The notes under the pieces are model-generated. The model had not been told where the DNA came from. It did not search any database and saw nothing but the letters and a program-made list of their open reading frames with translations. This document shows, piece after piece, positions 1 through 10,249 of a stretch of 23,757 nucleotides of DNA. Source of the stretch: CAZKYP01 sp964556885. Lineage in GTDB: Bacteria; Planctomycetota; Phycisphaerae; Sedimentisphaerales; Anaerobacaceae. The stretch's first letter is position 1, and each line of letters begins with the position of its first letter. A program made the position numbers and the translations under genes. The DNA lies in the NCBI GenBank assembly GCA_964556885.1, contig CAZKYP010000029.1, forward strand, positions 1-23,757, given 5' to 3'.

Positions 1-3000
1 AGGATTGTGCTGTTGGTCGGATCTTCAAGTTTTATTTGTTCGCCGCTGTTGGATAATTGCCCGTCGTACGGACCGAGGATGCTCACGTTGTTCGGCACGG
101 TGTATCGGGATGAGAATACGCTCGGATTTTTGACTACTAAAATGTAATTTCCCGCTGCAAGGTTGATACTCGGAAAATCGTAGAATATCCCGTCAGTAAA
201 TTTTACGCCGCTAAGTGAAATTGCGAGCGGTCCGATATTTTTCAGCTCGATGTATTCGTATTCCTGCGGGTCGAACTCGTTCGAATCCGGTGGATTGTAC
301 ATCAGCTCGGTAATACGCAGATATTGCTGCTGTGTGCTCGGATTGCCTGTATAAGTAAGCGTGTCGACCAAATCGCCGTTGTCGTTTAGCAGGTTTATGG
401 TCTGGCTCCAGCTTGAAAGATGTCTCTTGTAATTTCCCTGTACGAATAATCCCTGTCCGCCCCCTGGGCCGGTAGAGCGGTTGCGGAAAGCAGCAGAATT
501 CGGGCTGACATAGAGACTGCCGCCGGCGACGATTACCGTACCCGGCAGGAATGTGTGCCTGACGCCGCCGGTAAGTTTCCAGCCGGAAATATCAACAGCG
601 TATGAATTGGGATTGACAAGCTGGATGTACTCTTCGTCCTGGTTGCCGGAGGATGGATTATATTCGAAGTCGGCAAAATTGATTTGCGGATTTGCAGGCT
701 GGGCGTTCGGGATAAGTGCCGAATAAGAGCCGGAGATATTATAGCTGTTTCCGTTGTCCACATTATGGGTTATAAACAGATGCCTGCGCCGGACCTCAAG
801 GTAATCGTTTTTTAAAACATCGATAGCGTACTGGAACGACTGGTCGCTTGGATATCCTCCTTGTCCGCCCCACGGCCAGGGATTCGCCCATTTGTTATAA
901 TCAAGAGCCACATCAGGAGCCATCTGTTCGACCAGTTCATCAATACGTTTTTCAATAAACAGCTCGTTATATGGTGTGCCGGGGGCCTTGAGAAATTTGT
1001 CCATGACGGTTCGCAGTCTGCGCAGATACATTTCTCTCACCGTGTCATCGTTAAACAGTGCATCAATGAGGTGATTCCAGTGGTAATTCCATTCCTGGCA
1101 GTCTTCTTTACCAACGAAAGGATGCGAAGGTTTAACGTAACTTGGCTTGCCGGAAACCTGGTCGTCTGCGGCGTATATATAATCGTGATACGATGAGCCG
1201 GTCCAGTTCGAACCCCACGTCAGGTCATGGTCCCACGGCAGGATAAACCATTCACCGGAACCATCCGAATCGCGATAGAGATAATAGTTCTTGTGAGGGT
1301 GGTCGTTCTGATGCGCGATTATTGTTGCAGCGAGATAGTTTAGTGTGAGGGGAAGATTAATCTGGTCGAAAATATTGTTATGTCTTGTTGTTCCGGAATA
1401 GTTATTGATGCTCCTGATGAAATCGTCAAGATCGTTTCTGTCTTCCCAAACGCGGGTTTTCTTATATGCGGTGCCGCCGGCAATGAAAGTATTTTCGCCT
1501 GGAGATCCCATTTTATACAACGCGCCGTCCGGATCGAACCCTTCCCGTTCGAGCAGTTCTTCCTCCGGTTCTTCTATGAAGACGTAGACACCGTGGAACT
1601 GGCCGTTGCGCTGTGCACGAACGGGGAAGGAAATGCTGCCCGGACAGCCGCACCAGTCGTACGCCTCGAATGCAAGGTTCTGTCGAATGTATGCCTTGTC
1701 GCTGAAGGTGCTGTTCAGGTTGAATTCGTTCACCCTCGGGCAATTGGGATCGTACATAAATTTATAGCCGTGATTGAAGTTGAACTTGAAATTCGTCTTG
1801 GGAACACCTGCCGTACTTCCGCCCCTGCGATGTATACCTACATTGTCATAAAATTCACCGAGATAATATATAGAGCCACGAGTACCGCTGTCGGTTTCCG
1901 AAGCACTGACATTCTGGACGAACCATTCGATGACCGGAAGCCGTGTATTTACGGATGTATCTTTCACGACTGTTCCGAAATATTCCGGTGAGTCGGTTGC
2001 CCGCGGATATAACGGGCAGTGCGAGCTGTTGTTTTGTGTGTCCGTTGCTTCGATTTTCCAGCGAACCATCTGGCCCGGGCCGGAGGCACTCGCAGGAATA
2101 GTACTTGTATAAATACCATCATCGGCTACCGCGTCGCCGTCAATCCCGTTATCGAGCATTGTCTTTCTCGTTTCCTGACCGAAATCGGTACGATATACGA
2201 GTATCACTGAAGATACAGGTGCGAATCTTTCTATTAATGTTGCCGTGATAATCAGATTTTGGTTGTGCAGCGGCTGTGGCGGATTCTCCGTGACGTTGCT
2301 GATAGCGGGACCCAGGTTTGTGCTGATGCCGCTGTTTTGCCTGCCGGGAGTCGGTTCGTACAGATAGCCTTCGACTGTTGATGGGATGTCGGTTATGTCG
2401 ATGCTTGTTGCCACAAGTTGCGGCAGGATTAATAAATCCGAACTGGAGACGCCTGCGTTCAGGCCGTGAATCGCAAGAACATTATTGCCGGCACGCAGGG
2501 CGCCGATATAGTCGGTAATATCGAAGTCCTCGAAGTCGGTTGCCAGGGAATCGTCACGGTTGGCGGTTGAGCCTTCATCCCATGACATATTTTCCGGATC
2601 ATCTGCATTGAAGCTTGCAACCGGAATACCGTTGATATAAGCTACGAATCCATCCTCGAATTTCATCCGCAGGGTAAGCCTGTCAATCGATGTAAGGCCG
2701 CTTATATTGAAGGAGATACGGACATAGACCGTCTGATTGTTGTATCTCATGTCACCGACATCGAGACCGACAAGACCGGGATAGTCGTAACCGACACCAG
2801 TGGTGCCGCTGAGCCACGACGAATCGTCGAATTCCGGTTCGGTCCATCTCAGGCCGAGTGAGCTGTCTGTGGGGATGAGTGCTTTTGCCTGTCCCCCTTC
2901 CGGTACGAGTATTGTCTCGGTGCCGGTGCCTCCTACGAAGTTACTGCTGCCGTATGACAGGTCCGCATATTGCGGCGGATAATTATCATACATCTGCACG

Positions 3001-3449
3001 ATAGTCCGACCGTCAGGTTCAGTGAGGGCCAGAAATTCGCCGCCTGCTTTGAGCTGAAAATTTGTGTGCAGCTCACTATCGGGATCGCTACGGTTCTTAT
3101 TTGAAGCGAAGACAAGCAGGAATTCACCTGCACCGATATAAATGGACGGGAATTCCCACTTTGTCAGGTCATCCGCATCGTCGGTGAGATACCAGCCGTC
3201 GAGGTTGATGTCCGATTGTGTCGGATTGTAAATCTCGATCCAGTCCGGATAGTCACCATCCTCATCCTGCAGGGTGCTGTAGTTGCTCGCCATGAACTCA
3301 TTAATAATCGGAATATCTGTTGAAACCGATGGGTTTTGCGCGGCGACAATATTCAGACCTTGGAAATCACAGTAAAACAAAAACAGTATCAGAAACAGCA
3401 GTGGAAATATATATTTGTGGGCGTAGCCCATCCTGCAATTTTTACTCAT
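1..3449 (-). CDS. Secreted LTD/CotH-kinase multidomain protein, third gene of the triplet (3' end outside window)
   Basis: The frame is open from ATG 3449 to the left edge (1149 full codons), so the C-terminus is missing from the window. Visible domains: a hydrophobic signal or anchor segment (about residues 13-37), a lamin-tail domain (about 47-165), a jelly-roll domain with a WTEPEFDDSSW start and an AYINGIPVA strand (about 180-345), an Ig-like spacer (380-490), a CotH-kinase-like domain (about 500-890) with RRGGS near 541-545 and LPWDHDLTW at 737-745, then two more LTDs (about 920-1035 and 1043 to the edge). CotH proteins are atypical protein kinases, best known from spore coats; here the protein is probably exported and acts outside the cytoplasm (inference). 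It follows its paralogue by 39 bases. An AGGGAG at 3470-3475 is rather far (20 bases) from the ATG; the MSK start is favoured because the neighbouring paralogue also begins MSK. Confidence 0.88.
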   Translation of the reverse strand, partial: MSKNCRMGYAHKYIFPLLFLILFLFYCDFQGLNIVAAQNPSVSTDIPIINEFMASNYSTLQDEDGDYPDWIEIYNPTQSDINLDGWYLTDDADDLTKWEFPSIYIGAGEFLLVFASNKNRSDPDSELHTNFQLKAGGEFLALTEPDGRTIVQMYDNYPPQYADLSYGSSNFVGGTGTETILVPEGGQAKALIPTDSSLGLRWTEPEFDDSSWLSGTTGVGYDYPGLVGLDVGDMRYNNQTVYVRISFNISGLTSIDRLTLRMKFEDGFVAYINGIPVASFNADDPENMSWDEGSTANRDDSLATDFEDFDITDYIGALRAGNNVLAIHGLNAGVSSSDLLILPQLVATSIDITDIPSTVEGYLYEPTPGRQNSGISTNLGPAISNVTENPPQPLHNQNLIITATLIERFAPVSSVILVYRTDFGQETRKTMLDNGIDGDAVADDGIYTSTIPASASGPGQMVRWKIEATDTQNNSSHCPLYPRATDSPEYFGTVVKDTSVNTRLPVIEWFVQNVSASETDSGTRGSIYYLGEFYDNVGIHRRGGSTAGVPKTNFKFNFNHGYKFMYDPNCPRVNEFNLNSTFSDKAYIRQNLAFEAYDWCGCPGSISFPVRAQRNGQFHGVYVFIEEPEEELLEREGFDPDGALYKMGSPGENTFIAGGTAYKKTRVWEDRNDLDDFIRSINNYSGTTRHNNIFDQINLPLTLNYLAATIIAHQNDHPHKNYYLYRDSDGSGEWFILPWDHDLTWGSNWTGSSYHDYIYAADDQVSGKPSYVKPSHPFVGKEDCQEWNYHWNHLIDALFNDDTVREMYLRRLRTVMDKFLKAPGTPYNELFIEKRIDELVEQMAPDVALDYNKWANPWPWGGQGGYPSDQSFQYAIDVLKNDYLEVRRRHLFITHNVDNGNSYNISGSYSALIPNAQPANPQINFADFEYNPSSGNQDEEYIQLVNPNSYAVDISGWKLTGGVRHTFLPGTVIVAGGSLYVSPNSAAFRNRSTGPGGGQGLFVQGNYKRHLSSWSQTINLLNDNGDLVDTLTYTGNPSTQQQYLRITELMYNPPDSNEFDPQEYEYIELKNIGPLAISLSGVKFTDGIFYDFPSINLAAGNYILVVKNPSVFSSRYTVPNNVSILGPYDGQLSNSGEQIKLEDPTNSTI

Positions 3450-3488
3450 AAAAAATATCAGTTATGATACTCCCTGATTATTGAAAAA

Positions 3489-6400
3489 TTAATTCGTTTC
3501 GAATACGGCCTCGTGCATTGCGCTCCACGTGTCGCCGCCCAGGACCCGCGCCTTGACATGTGTGGTGTCGGTAAGTATTACCGGCTCGGTATATTCTATT
3601 GCATCTGTTGAGATATTACCGGTAACCGCCTGGCCGACGGACAGCTCGACTGATATAAGGAAATCGGAGCTTGTGACGGATTGATTCAATCCGTGAATGG
3701 CCAGCACATTGTTATCGGTTGACAGATTGTTCATGAAGGCCGATATATCGATGTTTTCAAAATTTACTGCGGCGGAATCTTCATTCAGGGCGCTTGCATT
3801 GGAGTTCCATGCCGGTGTGCCCTCGAAGTTTCGCCTGGCAACTTCAACACCGTTGAGGTACGCGATAAATCCGTCGTCATACCGAATCTTGAGTGTCATG
3901 CGGTCGAATTCGCCGCTTTCGCCGTGGAAGGGTATGCGTATGTAACAGGTTCCGTTGATTCCGTACATTTGATTTATAACGTTGATACCGATGTAATTCT
4001 CGTAACCCGAGCTTGCTTCGAAACCAACGCCGCCGGCGCCTCTGGTCCATAATGAATCGTCGAAATTATTAGTATACCATGTATTGGTTATTCCGCTGTC
4101 GGCGGCGGTCGGCACCAGAACTCGTTTCGATGAATTTTCGTTTATCAGTGTTGCATTGCCGCTGCCTGACGGCGTCGATGCGGAAAGTCTCGGGTCGGAA
4201 CCGTTAAGCGTGTAGTAAATCCGTCCGGAACCATTGGGATTAACCATAGTTAATGAGGAGCCGCTCTGGACCTGTCCGCCATGCTGGGATTGACCGTTGA
4301 TACGAAATTCAGGGGCTGAGACGGATGGGTATAGACCCGCCTGCCTAAGCTGGTTCAGGACAGTGTTTGTCCGGGTGGCGAAGTACTCGTTCTCCAAACG
4401 GTTGACTTCGCCAATCCAGTCTTCATTACGTGTATAAGGTCTGCTGGGCCTTGGATTGTCTCCCCAGCGAGCAGACTCACCGACGATGGCGCCGTAAATC
4501 TGGTCTGCAAGTTTGAGGTAACGTGCGGTGGTTCGTTCGGTGGTCAGCATACCGTCATTGAAGAAATGCCTGTAAATATGATCGGCCATAAGTATACGAA
4601 AATCTGGATTTGCCTTGAGCTTGTCGATCAGGTAATGCGGATTCAGGACGCCTACCACGTTGACACGGTTGACCGTTGGCTCCTCCAGTGACCATTCTGT
4701 GTCCCATGGTATGAACATAAAGGGATCGAGAGGTTCTCTTTTCCTAACGACATAAAAATTCCGGGGCGTATACGAGTCGCCGAGAAACACGGGGGCATCC
4801 CGACTACCTACATAGTAAATCATCAGCATGTAGTCTATCATGTTGGGAATATCGACAAGTTTTTGCATCTCGGCGTAACCGTCCGAGGTCGAAAGGTCGA
4901 GGTTGCCGGCCGTATTAAACAGAGAATTCCATGCCTGCCTTGCCTGCTCGCCGCCTGAGATAATCTCCATTGTAGTACTGGCTCCGTAACCGCTCGGTGC
5001 TTCCAGCATATCGTAATCTTCCGGCTCGCCTCCGAGATGATCTGCGGCGTATTTCTCATCGGGCCTCTCCGTCATAATATACATGCCCCAATACAGCCCG
5101 TTAATATAAACCTGGACGGCCCTGCCGTGGGGGCATATACGACCTATGTCCCGAATGGTATCGCGTGCGAATGCATCGCGGAGATAGTCGGCATGTGTCG
5201 AACCGCTCATCCCGCTGTGGCCGGTCCATGAATAGTTCCAGATAGACCGCAGAGCTATGGTGTCGAAGGTCTCGACATCCGTGTCCGGAAAGAGCGGATA
5301 TTCCAGTACAGATGGACCATACTGGTTTCTGAATATTACTCGCAGAGCTTTCTTGGAATTGCCGCTTCTGCCGTATGGCCCGCCGTGAATTCTAATACCG
5401 GCATTAACACCGAAATTATCGTCGGTATTCGGGTCTATCCATTCCATGGAAACCGGGCGTTCCCATTCGATCCCTGTATTGAGAGGATTGGAGTAGATTC
5501 CTCCGCTGCCGAAGAAATCATCGATATCCACTACGAGAGAAACCGTAGGAGTTGATTTCAAGTCGTCTATAATTTCGCCGCTGTAGGCCGGATCGGTTAC
5601 TACACGCGGGTCCATGGCGTAATCTGCGGTTTCACCGCCCCAGCTTCGAGGAAAGCCTGTAGGATATGCAGGCTGATGTATGACATCATCCAGGTAGATA
5701 TAAGTTTGTGTTATGGTGCTTGAAGGTTTCCAGCCTGACCTTATTGCTACCGCCCTGACGTACGTAGTCGTGTTGATTCGTATCATGCTGGTATATCGGG
5801 TTCCAGTGGCGACTTGTCGTTCGTAATCGTATGGAGCACTTCCGTCGAGTGTGTAGTAGATTGAAGCTCCGGTCGGTTCGCTGGCGATAGTCAGGTAGAA
5901 GGGTGCTCCGTAGAAGCCACGATTATGACTGAATTCCGGAGTTCCTGCCTCACCTGCATAAATATTGCTATTTCGTGCCGCCGGTGTAGGTGTGGACATA
6001 AAGCCCCAGTTTTCGGAAGCATCCGGGTAGCGGCCGAAGGAGATGTCGGTTGTTTGTTGGTCGTATTCGACCTGATCGATCGGAGTATTGGCATCCGTAT
6101 CGAACAGGCCGATTTCCTCTCCGTCGGCATTGAGCTTGAAACCGGCGTGCAGACCGGAATCATCGATATCACCGTCGGCCCATATCAGCAGGTAAAATCC
6201 CCCTCGAATAGTCGTTCCGGCAGGGAACTGCCACTTGTCCGGGATGTTTAGATTGTCGGTAAGATACATTCCGCTTAAATCGACGGTACCGGAGCCGGAA
6301 TTATAAAGTTCTATCCAGTCCTCGTATTCGCCCTGGGGATCGGCGACGGTGCTGTTGTTGGAGGCCATGAATTCGTTTATTACAATACTGGTGTTTGCAG

Positions 6401-6500
6401 ATAGTGCGGGTTCTATCAGGTTCAATCCCGGCACATCGGGGCCCAGCCAGAATGTAAGCAACATTAAAAATAATATGCGGACTTGTCTTGTTTTACTCAT
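3489..6500 (-). CDS. Secreted LTD/chitobiase-like/CotH-kinase protein, second gene of the triplet
   Basis: A complete protein of 1003 residues. In order: signal peptide (about 1-35, cleavage probably after ALSA), lamin-tail domain (36-165), chitobiase C-terminal-like domain (about 195-268, with IYYTLDGSAP), CotH-kinase-like domain (about 318-690) with IRIHGGPYG at 369-377, a conserved lysine pair at 383-384 and PWDTEWS at 598-604. A second chitobiase-like domain starts at about 735 (IYYTLNGSDP, 761-770) and finishes at about 967-1000 (HVKARVLGGDTWSA). Between these halves sits a jelly-roll domain (about 785-955, with IAYLNGVEVARR). The start is supported by AAAGGAACAG just upstream of the ATG. 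The acidic motif is WDTE, whereas both sister proteins have WDxD, so activity may differ. The gene lies 41 bases after the first gene and 39 before the third, consistent with one transcript. Function in this organism is unknown; a surface or extracellular role is inferred. Confidence 0.92.
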   Translation of the reverse strand: MSKTRQVRILFLMLLTFWLGPDVPGLNLIEPALSANTSIVINEFMASNNSTVADPQGEYEDWIELYNSGSGTVDLSGMYLTDNLNIPDKWQFPAGTTIRGGFYLLIWADGDIDDSGLHAGFKLNADGEEIGLFDTDANTPIDQVEYDQQTTDISFGRYPDASENWGFMSTPTPAARNSNIYAGEAGTPEFSHNRGFYGAPFYLTIASEPTGASIYYTLDGSAPYDYERQVATGTRYTSMIRINTTTYVRAVAIRSGWKPSSTITQTYIYLDDVIHQPAYPTGFPRSWGGETADYAMDPRVVTDPAYSGEIIDDLKSTPTVSLVVDIDDFFGSGGIYSNPLNTGIEWERPVSMEWIDPNTDDNFGVNAGIRIHGGPYGRSGNSKKALRVIFRNQYGPSVLEYPLFPDTDVETFDTIALRSIWNYSWTGHSGMSGSTHADYLRDAFARDTIRDIGRICPHGRAVQVYINGLYWGMYIMTERPDEKYAADHLGGEPEDYDMLEAPSGYGASTTMEIISGGEQARQAWNSLFNTAGNLDLSTSDGYAEMQKLVDIPNMIDYMLMIYYVGSRDAPVFLGDSYTPRNFYVVRKREPLDPFMFIPWDTEWSLEEPTVNRVNVVGVLNPHYLIDKLKANPDFRILMADHIYRHFFNDGMLTTERTTARYLKLADQIYGAIVGESARWGDNPRPSRPYTRNEDWIGEVNRLENEYFATRTNTVLNQLRQAGLYPSVSAPEFRINGQSQHGGQVQSGSSLTMVNPNGSGRIYYTLNGSDPRLSASTPSGSGNATLINENSSKRVLVPTAADSGITNTWYTNNFDDSLWTRGAGGVGFEASSGYENYIGINVINQMYGINGTCYIRIPFHGESGEFDRMTLKIRYDDGFIAYLNGVEVARRNFEGTPAWNSNASALNEDSAAVNFENIDISAFMNNLSTDNNVLAIHGLNQSVTSSDFLISVELSVGQAVTGNISTDAIEYTEPVILTDTTHVKARVLGGDTWSAMHEAVFETN

Positions 6501-6541
6501 TTTTCTGTTCCTTTATGTTGCGGTAGCCTCTCCTACCTGAT

Positions 6542-9500
6542 TCAATTAATAACATCAGTGTCGTCCCAGCCGGGTGAGCCGCCGGCAAAAGCGCTTGCAC
6601 ACCAGGCGTCCTGTCGGCTCCAACTATTCGGGTCGGGATTATACGGGTCTTTTATAGTCAGAGAAAATCCTTCACCGTCGGTGACGTCATACCAGTCGTC
6701 TGCGTATTCGAAATCAAGAATCGTCTGGCCGAATGCGTCTTCCAATTTAATCCTTTCACCTGCGTTATCCAGCTTGCCGGAATATTCACCCGCGATATAC
6801 AGGCCATCTTCATATTGAGCCGTGAATGCCGCTAAATCTTTGACAACGAGGATATATTCACCTGCATCAAGCTCCAGGTCCGGGAAGGTAAAATCAACTC
6901 CGTTGGTCAGACATATCCCGGCCAGATTTAATGTCCGGGTTCCAATATTTTTTAACTCTATATATTCTTCGTTTGGGTCACTGTGATTGTTCGTTTCCAG
7001 CGGATGATACATAATTTCTGTTATTCGCAAATCCGACAGGATATTGTTCGATAGAGGCCGGCCGGCTGTGAACTGAATCGGGTCCGACCAGTGACTCCAT
7101 CGATTCGTATTGTCCTTCATCCTGCAGCGAACCCGATAAGTACGTCCTATTTTTACCTCATCGGCCGGTATTTGAATGGTACTGTCGAACGACGTAAGTT
7201 CATCGGTCTGCCAGAGGGTTTCAATTTCATATTTCCGTGATGTTGTTTTAAAACTATCATCGTTTCCGGTCGTGCCTTCCGAAGAAAGTACATCGGCCAG
7301 GCAAACATCTATGAAACAGTCGGAACTGTCACCGAGTGACTGATTGATGACCTGAACGGCAATAACATTCGTGCCTTCCAGCAGGTAATCGTCCGGCTGC
7401 GATAGTGTGAATCGCGTGAACGTATGGTCTTCCGAACGGTTGGCCGTGGTCGCGTCGAACGGCTCTTCGTCGGAATATACATTATCACTAACAACATTAT
7501 AACCGTTAATCCAGATATTGACGCCGTCATCGAACATCACATCGAGATACAATCGGTTGACAGTTTCTAAATCCGAAACGTCGAATTTTTTTCGGAGATA
7601 AATTGTAGAGTAACCGCCTCTCATGTCATCGAGATTGGTAACGATAAAAGTCTCGCCATAACCAATCGGCGTATCGCCGGACAGCCAGCTCGAGTCATTG
7701 AAATTGAGCTGGCGCCATTGTCCCTGTACCTGTGACGGTTCCTCAGTGCCCTTGAAATATTTCCATTCGGAGCCTTCGGATATAAGGAGNNNNNNNNNNN
7801 NNNNNNNNNNNNNNNNNNNNNNNNNNNNNNNNNNNNNNNNNNNNNNNNNNNNNNNNNNNNNNNNNNNNNNNNNNNNNNNNNNNNNNNNNGCCCGCCGTTC
7901 GGGTCGTTAATAACAGCGGCCATATCATTCAGAATCATGTTCATCTGTTCAGGATTATATAGTAGGTCCATGAACTCGCGCAGCCGGTTTTGGTATTCTA
8001 TTTGAATTGCCGCGTTGGAGAAAATATTGCCCTGGCTCTTGAACAGGTCTTCACCGTTGCCGTACATGTTTTCCGCCCAGGTCAAATCGACGTCCCAGGG
8101 CAGCATGGACCAGATGTTGGTTTCCGGATTAAGGTAGAGGAAGAAATTCTTTCCGTACCCGATGTCACCGTGGTGGATGCCCTCAACCACGCAACGGTAG
8201 GCATAATAACTCTCGAGGTTGACATTTTGTCGCCACCACTGTTCGTTCAGGTTTGGACTGGACATAAATGAATATAAGTCGGATTTGTTTGTTGCGGCGG
8301 TCGGTCCCTGGTTGTTTAGCTTGCCGTCATAGCTTTCAATTTTGTAGAGATTGCCGTCGGGAAGATCATGCTCGTCGAGGAAACGGCCGTCCATCTGCTC
8401 GAGTGTCATGTAAAGGCCCCAGAAGTCGCCGTCATACTGGGTCGGTCCGGATTCGGCGGCCTCGTCGATAATTCTGAATTGCAGCCAGTTGGTCTTAGGC
8501 GCTTCGACGCCCATGAGATTGAACAGCTTGAATGAGGCCGCTTCGAACATGCCCTGTTCGCCGCGATGCAGGTAATCGCCCTGTTGTATGCAGGCTGATA
8601 AATTCAGCTTGTCCCATTTTGTTTTGAATTTTTTACCGTAGTCGTCCCGTGCCTGGAACCTGTGGCCTCGGTTGAAGTTGAACTTCCACATATTCTTGCC
8701 CATGGCGTATCGCCAGACGCCGCCGCGGGCGCGGTAGCGGATGTGGTCATAAACCTCGCCGTCGTAAACCATCGTTCCGTACCACTTATAATCGCTGCCG
8801 CCGTATCTTTCTGTCCATGTACAAGCTTCTACATCCGATTTCTTACTGATAAGGTGATATACCGGGATGGAGTTCATTACATCCGTATCGTATTCGACTA
8901 CCTGTCCTGACTGGCCGGAATATCCCGGCCTGACGGCTCCTGACCAGGCAGGCACACCGTCATAGACAAAATATGCGAAATTCGGCTGCGGATCGTCCGA
9001 ATAAGGTACGGTGAGGCGATTGCCGAGAGTGTCCGAAATTTCAATACGGTATCGTACCAGGCGGCGATGAACCTGAAAAAAGCCTGCGATTTCAGCCGTG
9101 TAAATATCGTCACCGGCCTGTTCATCGCCACTAAGGCCGTCATCGTGCATATTAATCGTATTCCAGTTTAGTATATATTCTTCATCTGTAATATTTATAT
9201 AGTTGCCGGGGTCGACGAGCTGGTAATATAAAACAACGCCGGCGAGGCCATCGGAGTCTGTCACCTTGGCGGAGATGCTTACCGTCTCGCCGGAAACCGG
9301 CTCTTTCGGTTCATGCTTGACCTGACGAATATGCGGCGGGGTGTTGTTCATGTAAACCGAGGTATTACTTGCCGCCGGAGTAGGATACGCCGAACGCCAG
9401 CTTCCGCCAAGGTCGTTATCGATAAATGGATTGACTAACTGAATCGAACTGCCACTGCCCGGATTGTTGTCCGGTATAGCATAACCAGTTGTCGGCCATG

Positions 9501-10002
9501 GAAACCCTAATTGGTAATCGATCTGGTCGATTTTCTGGTTATCAGCATTGAAAAGCTCGATTTTTTCCCCTTCGTTTTCGAGGCTGCCTTCATACGGCCC
9601 TAAGATTTTGCTGCTTGAGATGTTTCCCCATTTTGCCTGGATATGAGCCGGATTCCGGGCCACGATGATATATCCGTAGGCGGGCAACGATGTTCTGGTT
9701 TGGAATTGATAAGATATGCCGCCCTTTATATACCAGCCTGATAGATCAATATTTGATGCTCCCGGATTGTAAAGCTCAATAAATTCAACGAGTTCTGTTT
9801 TGATATCAGGGTCGTAATGAATCTCGTTAATCACGATGCTGCCGGTATTTTCCTGTTGATTCTGCACCAAATTATAATCTGTGGCTGTATAATCGGCGGC
9901 GTTAAGATGGGTAGAACTGACAATTAATGAAGTTAATAACCCACAAAACAAATACAATGATAATACTCTGAATTTTTTTTGTTTTTTTATTTGCTGATTC
10001 AT
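6542..10002 (-). CDS. Secreted LTD/CotH-kinase protein, first gene of the triplet (interrupted by assembly gap)
   Basis: Both sides of the N run encode parts of one protein. Before the gap there are 704 codons plus one base: signal peptide (about 1-35, ending LNAAD), lamin-tail domain (about 55-165), an Ig-like segment (about 220-345) and a CotH-kinase-like domain with RYRARGGVW (about 422-430) and LPWDVDLTW (634-642). After the gap, 415 residues continue with a jelly-roll domain, an FN3-like segment (TYRVRCRMKDNTNRWS) and a second LTD, ending TDVIN and TGA at 6542-6544. As printed, the frame breaks, but a true gap length of 2 modulo 3 restores it, so this is an assembly artefact rather than a pseudogene. 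ATG 10002 is preferred over the TTG at 10005. There is only a weak Shine-Dalgarno. As the promoter-proximal gene it probably leads the operon. Confidence 0.85.
7790..7889. other. Assembly gap (100 N)
   Basis: Exactly 100 N, the conventional filler for a scaffold gap of unknown length. It falls between the CotH-kinase domain and the jelly-roll domain of the first CotH-type gene. Any frame drawn through it is meaningless. Reading frames on both sides match if the missing sequence is 3n+2 bases. Confidence 0.98.
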
Positions 10003-10030
10003 CAATATAGAAAACCCAAATATTGGTGTG

Positions 10031-10040
10031 GTGAGCTCAC
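10031..10040. promoter_or_regulatory. Perfect palindrome GTGAGCTCAC, possible operator
   Basis: A 10-bp perfect palindrome about 29 bases upstream of the first CotH-type gene and downstream of its predicted promoter. It could be a regulator site or a leader hairpin. Its right half belongs to AGCTCACTTT, a ten-base word found again upstream of dapB (12443-12452) and in the repeat-filled spacer at 23360-23369. No regulator can be assigned. Confidence 0.35.
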
Positions 10041-10126
10041 TTTATAAGATAAAATGAAAACATTAAACGTCCGGATTCCATATTATTATACGGACCTTTT
10101 TACTAAGAACTCGATTAATTTTACTC

Positions 10127-10156
10127 ATTTTAACATATTCGGGGCAAGCCGGTCAA
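10127..10156 (-). promoter_or_regulatory. Sigma70-like promoter of the CotH-type operon
   Basis: Read on the minus strand, TTGACC (10156-10151) is separated by 18 bases from TAAAAT (10132-10127), each 5 of 6 matches to the consensus. Transcription would start near 10120 and give a leader of about 115 bases before ATG 10002. A second TATAAT on the same strand (10090-10085) has no acceptable -35 partner. Confidence 0.5.
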
Positions 10157-10249
10157 TACTTATTACAATATACAGAATCTCGGTCATCAAGTTTGGGAGC
10201 TGTTGCAGTTTTTCGAATTGTTTTATTTAAAATGCGATTAAGTAGCCGG

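Noticed and set aside
1..3449. Possibility that the third CotH gene is a frameshifted pseudogene
   Set aside because: Reading codon by codon from ATG 3449 to the edge gave no stop and recognisable domains throughout; the frame is merely unterminated inside the window.
6522..6537. Small inverted repeat GGTAG...CTACC between the first and second CotH genes
   Set aside because: Five base pairs without a T-tract; genes appear co-transcribed, so a terminator is unlikely.
7621..7789. Reading the gap-spanning frame through to a tail starting SLYPKAP
   Set aside because: That tail is out of frame with the family sequence. The other frame gives ISEGSEWKYFKG..SSWLSGDTPIGYG, a proper jelly-roll start that joins the downstream protein.
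10085..10090. Perfect TATAAT on the minus strand upstream of the CotH operon
   Set aside because: No acceptable -35 box at 16-18 bases; the TTGACC-18-TAAAAT pair at 10127-10156 is better.
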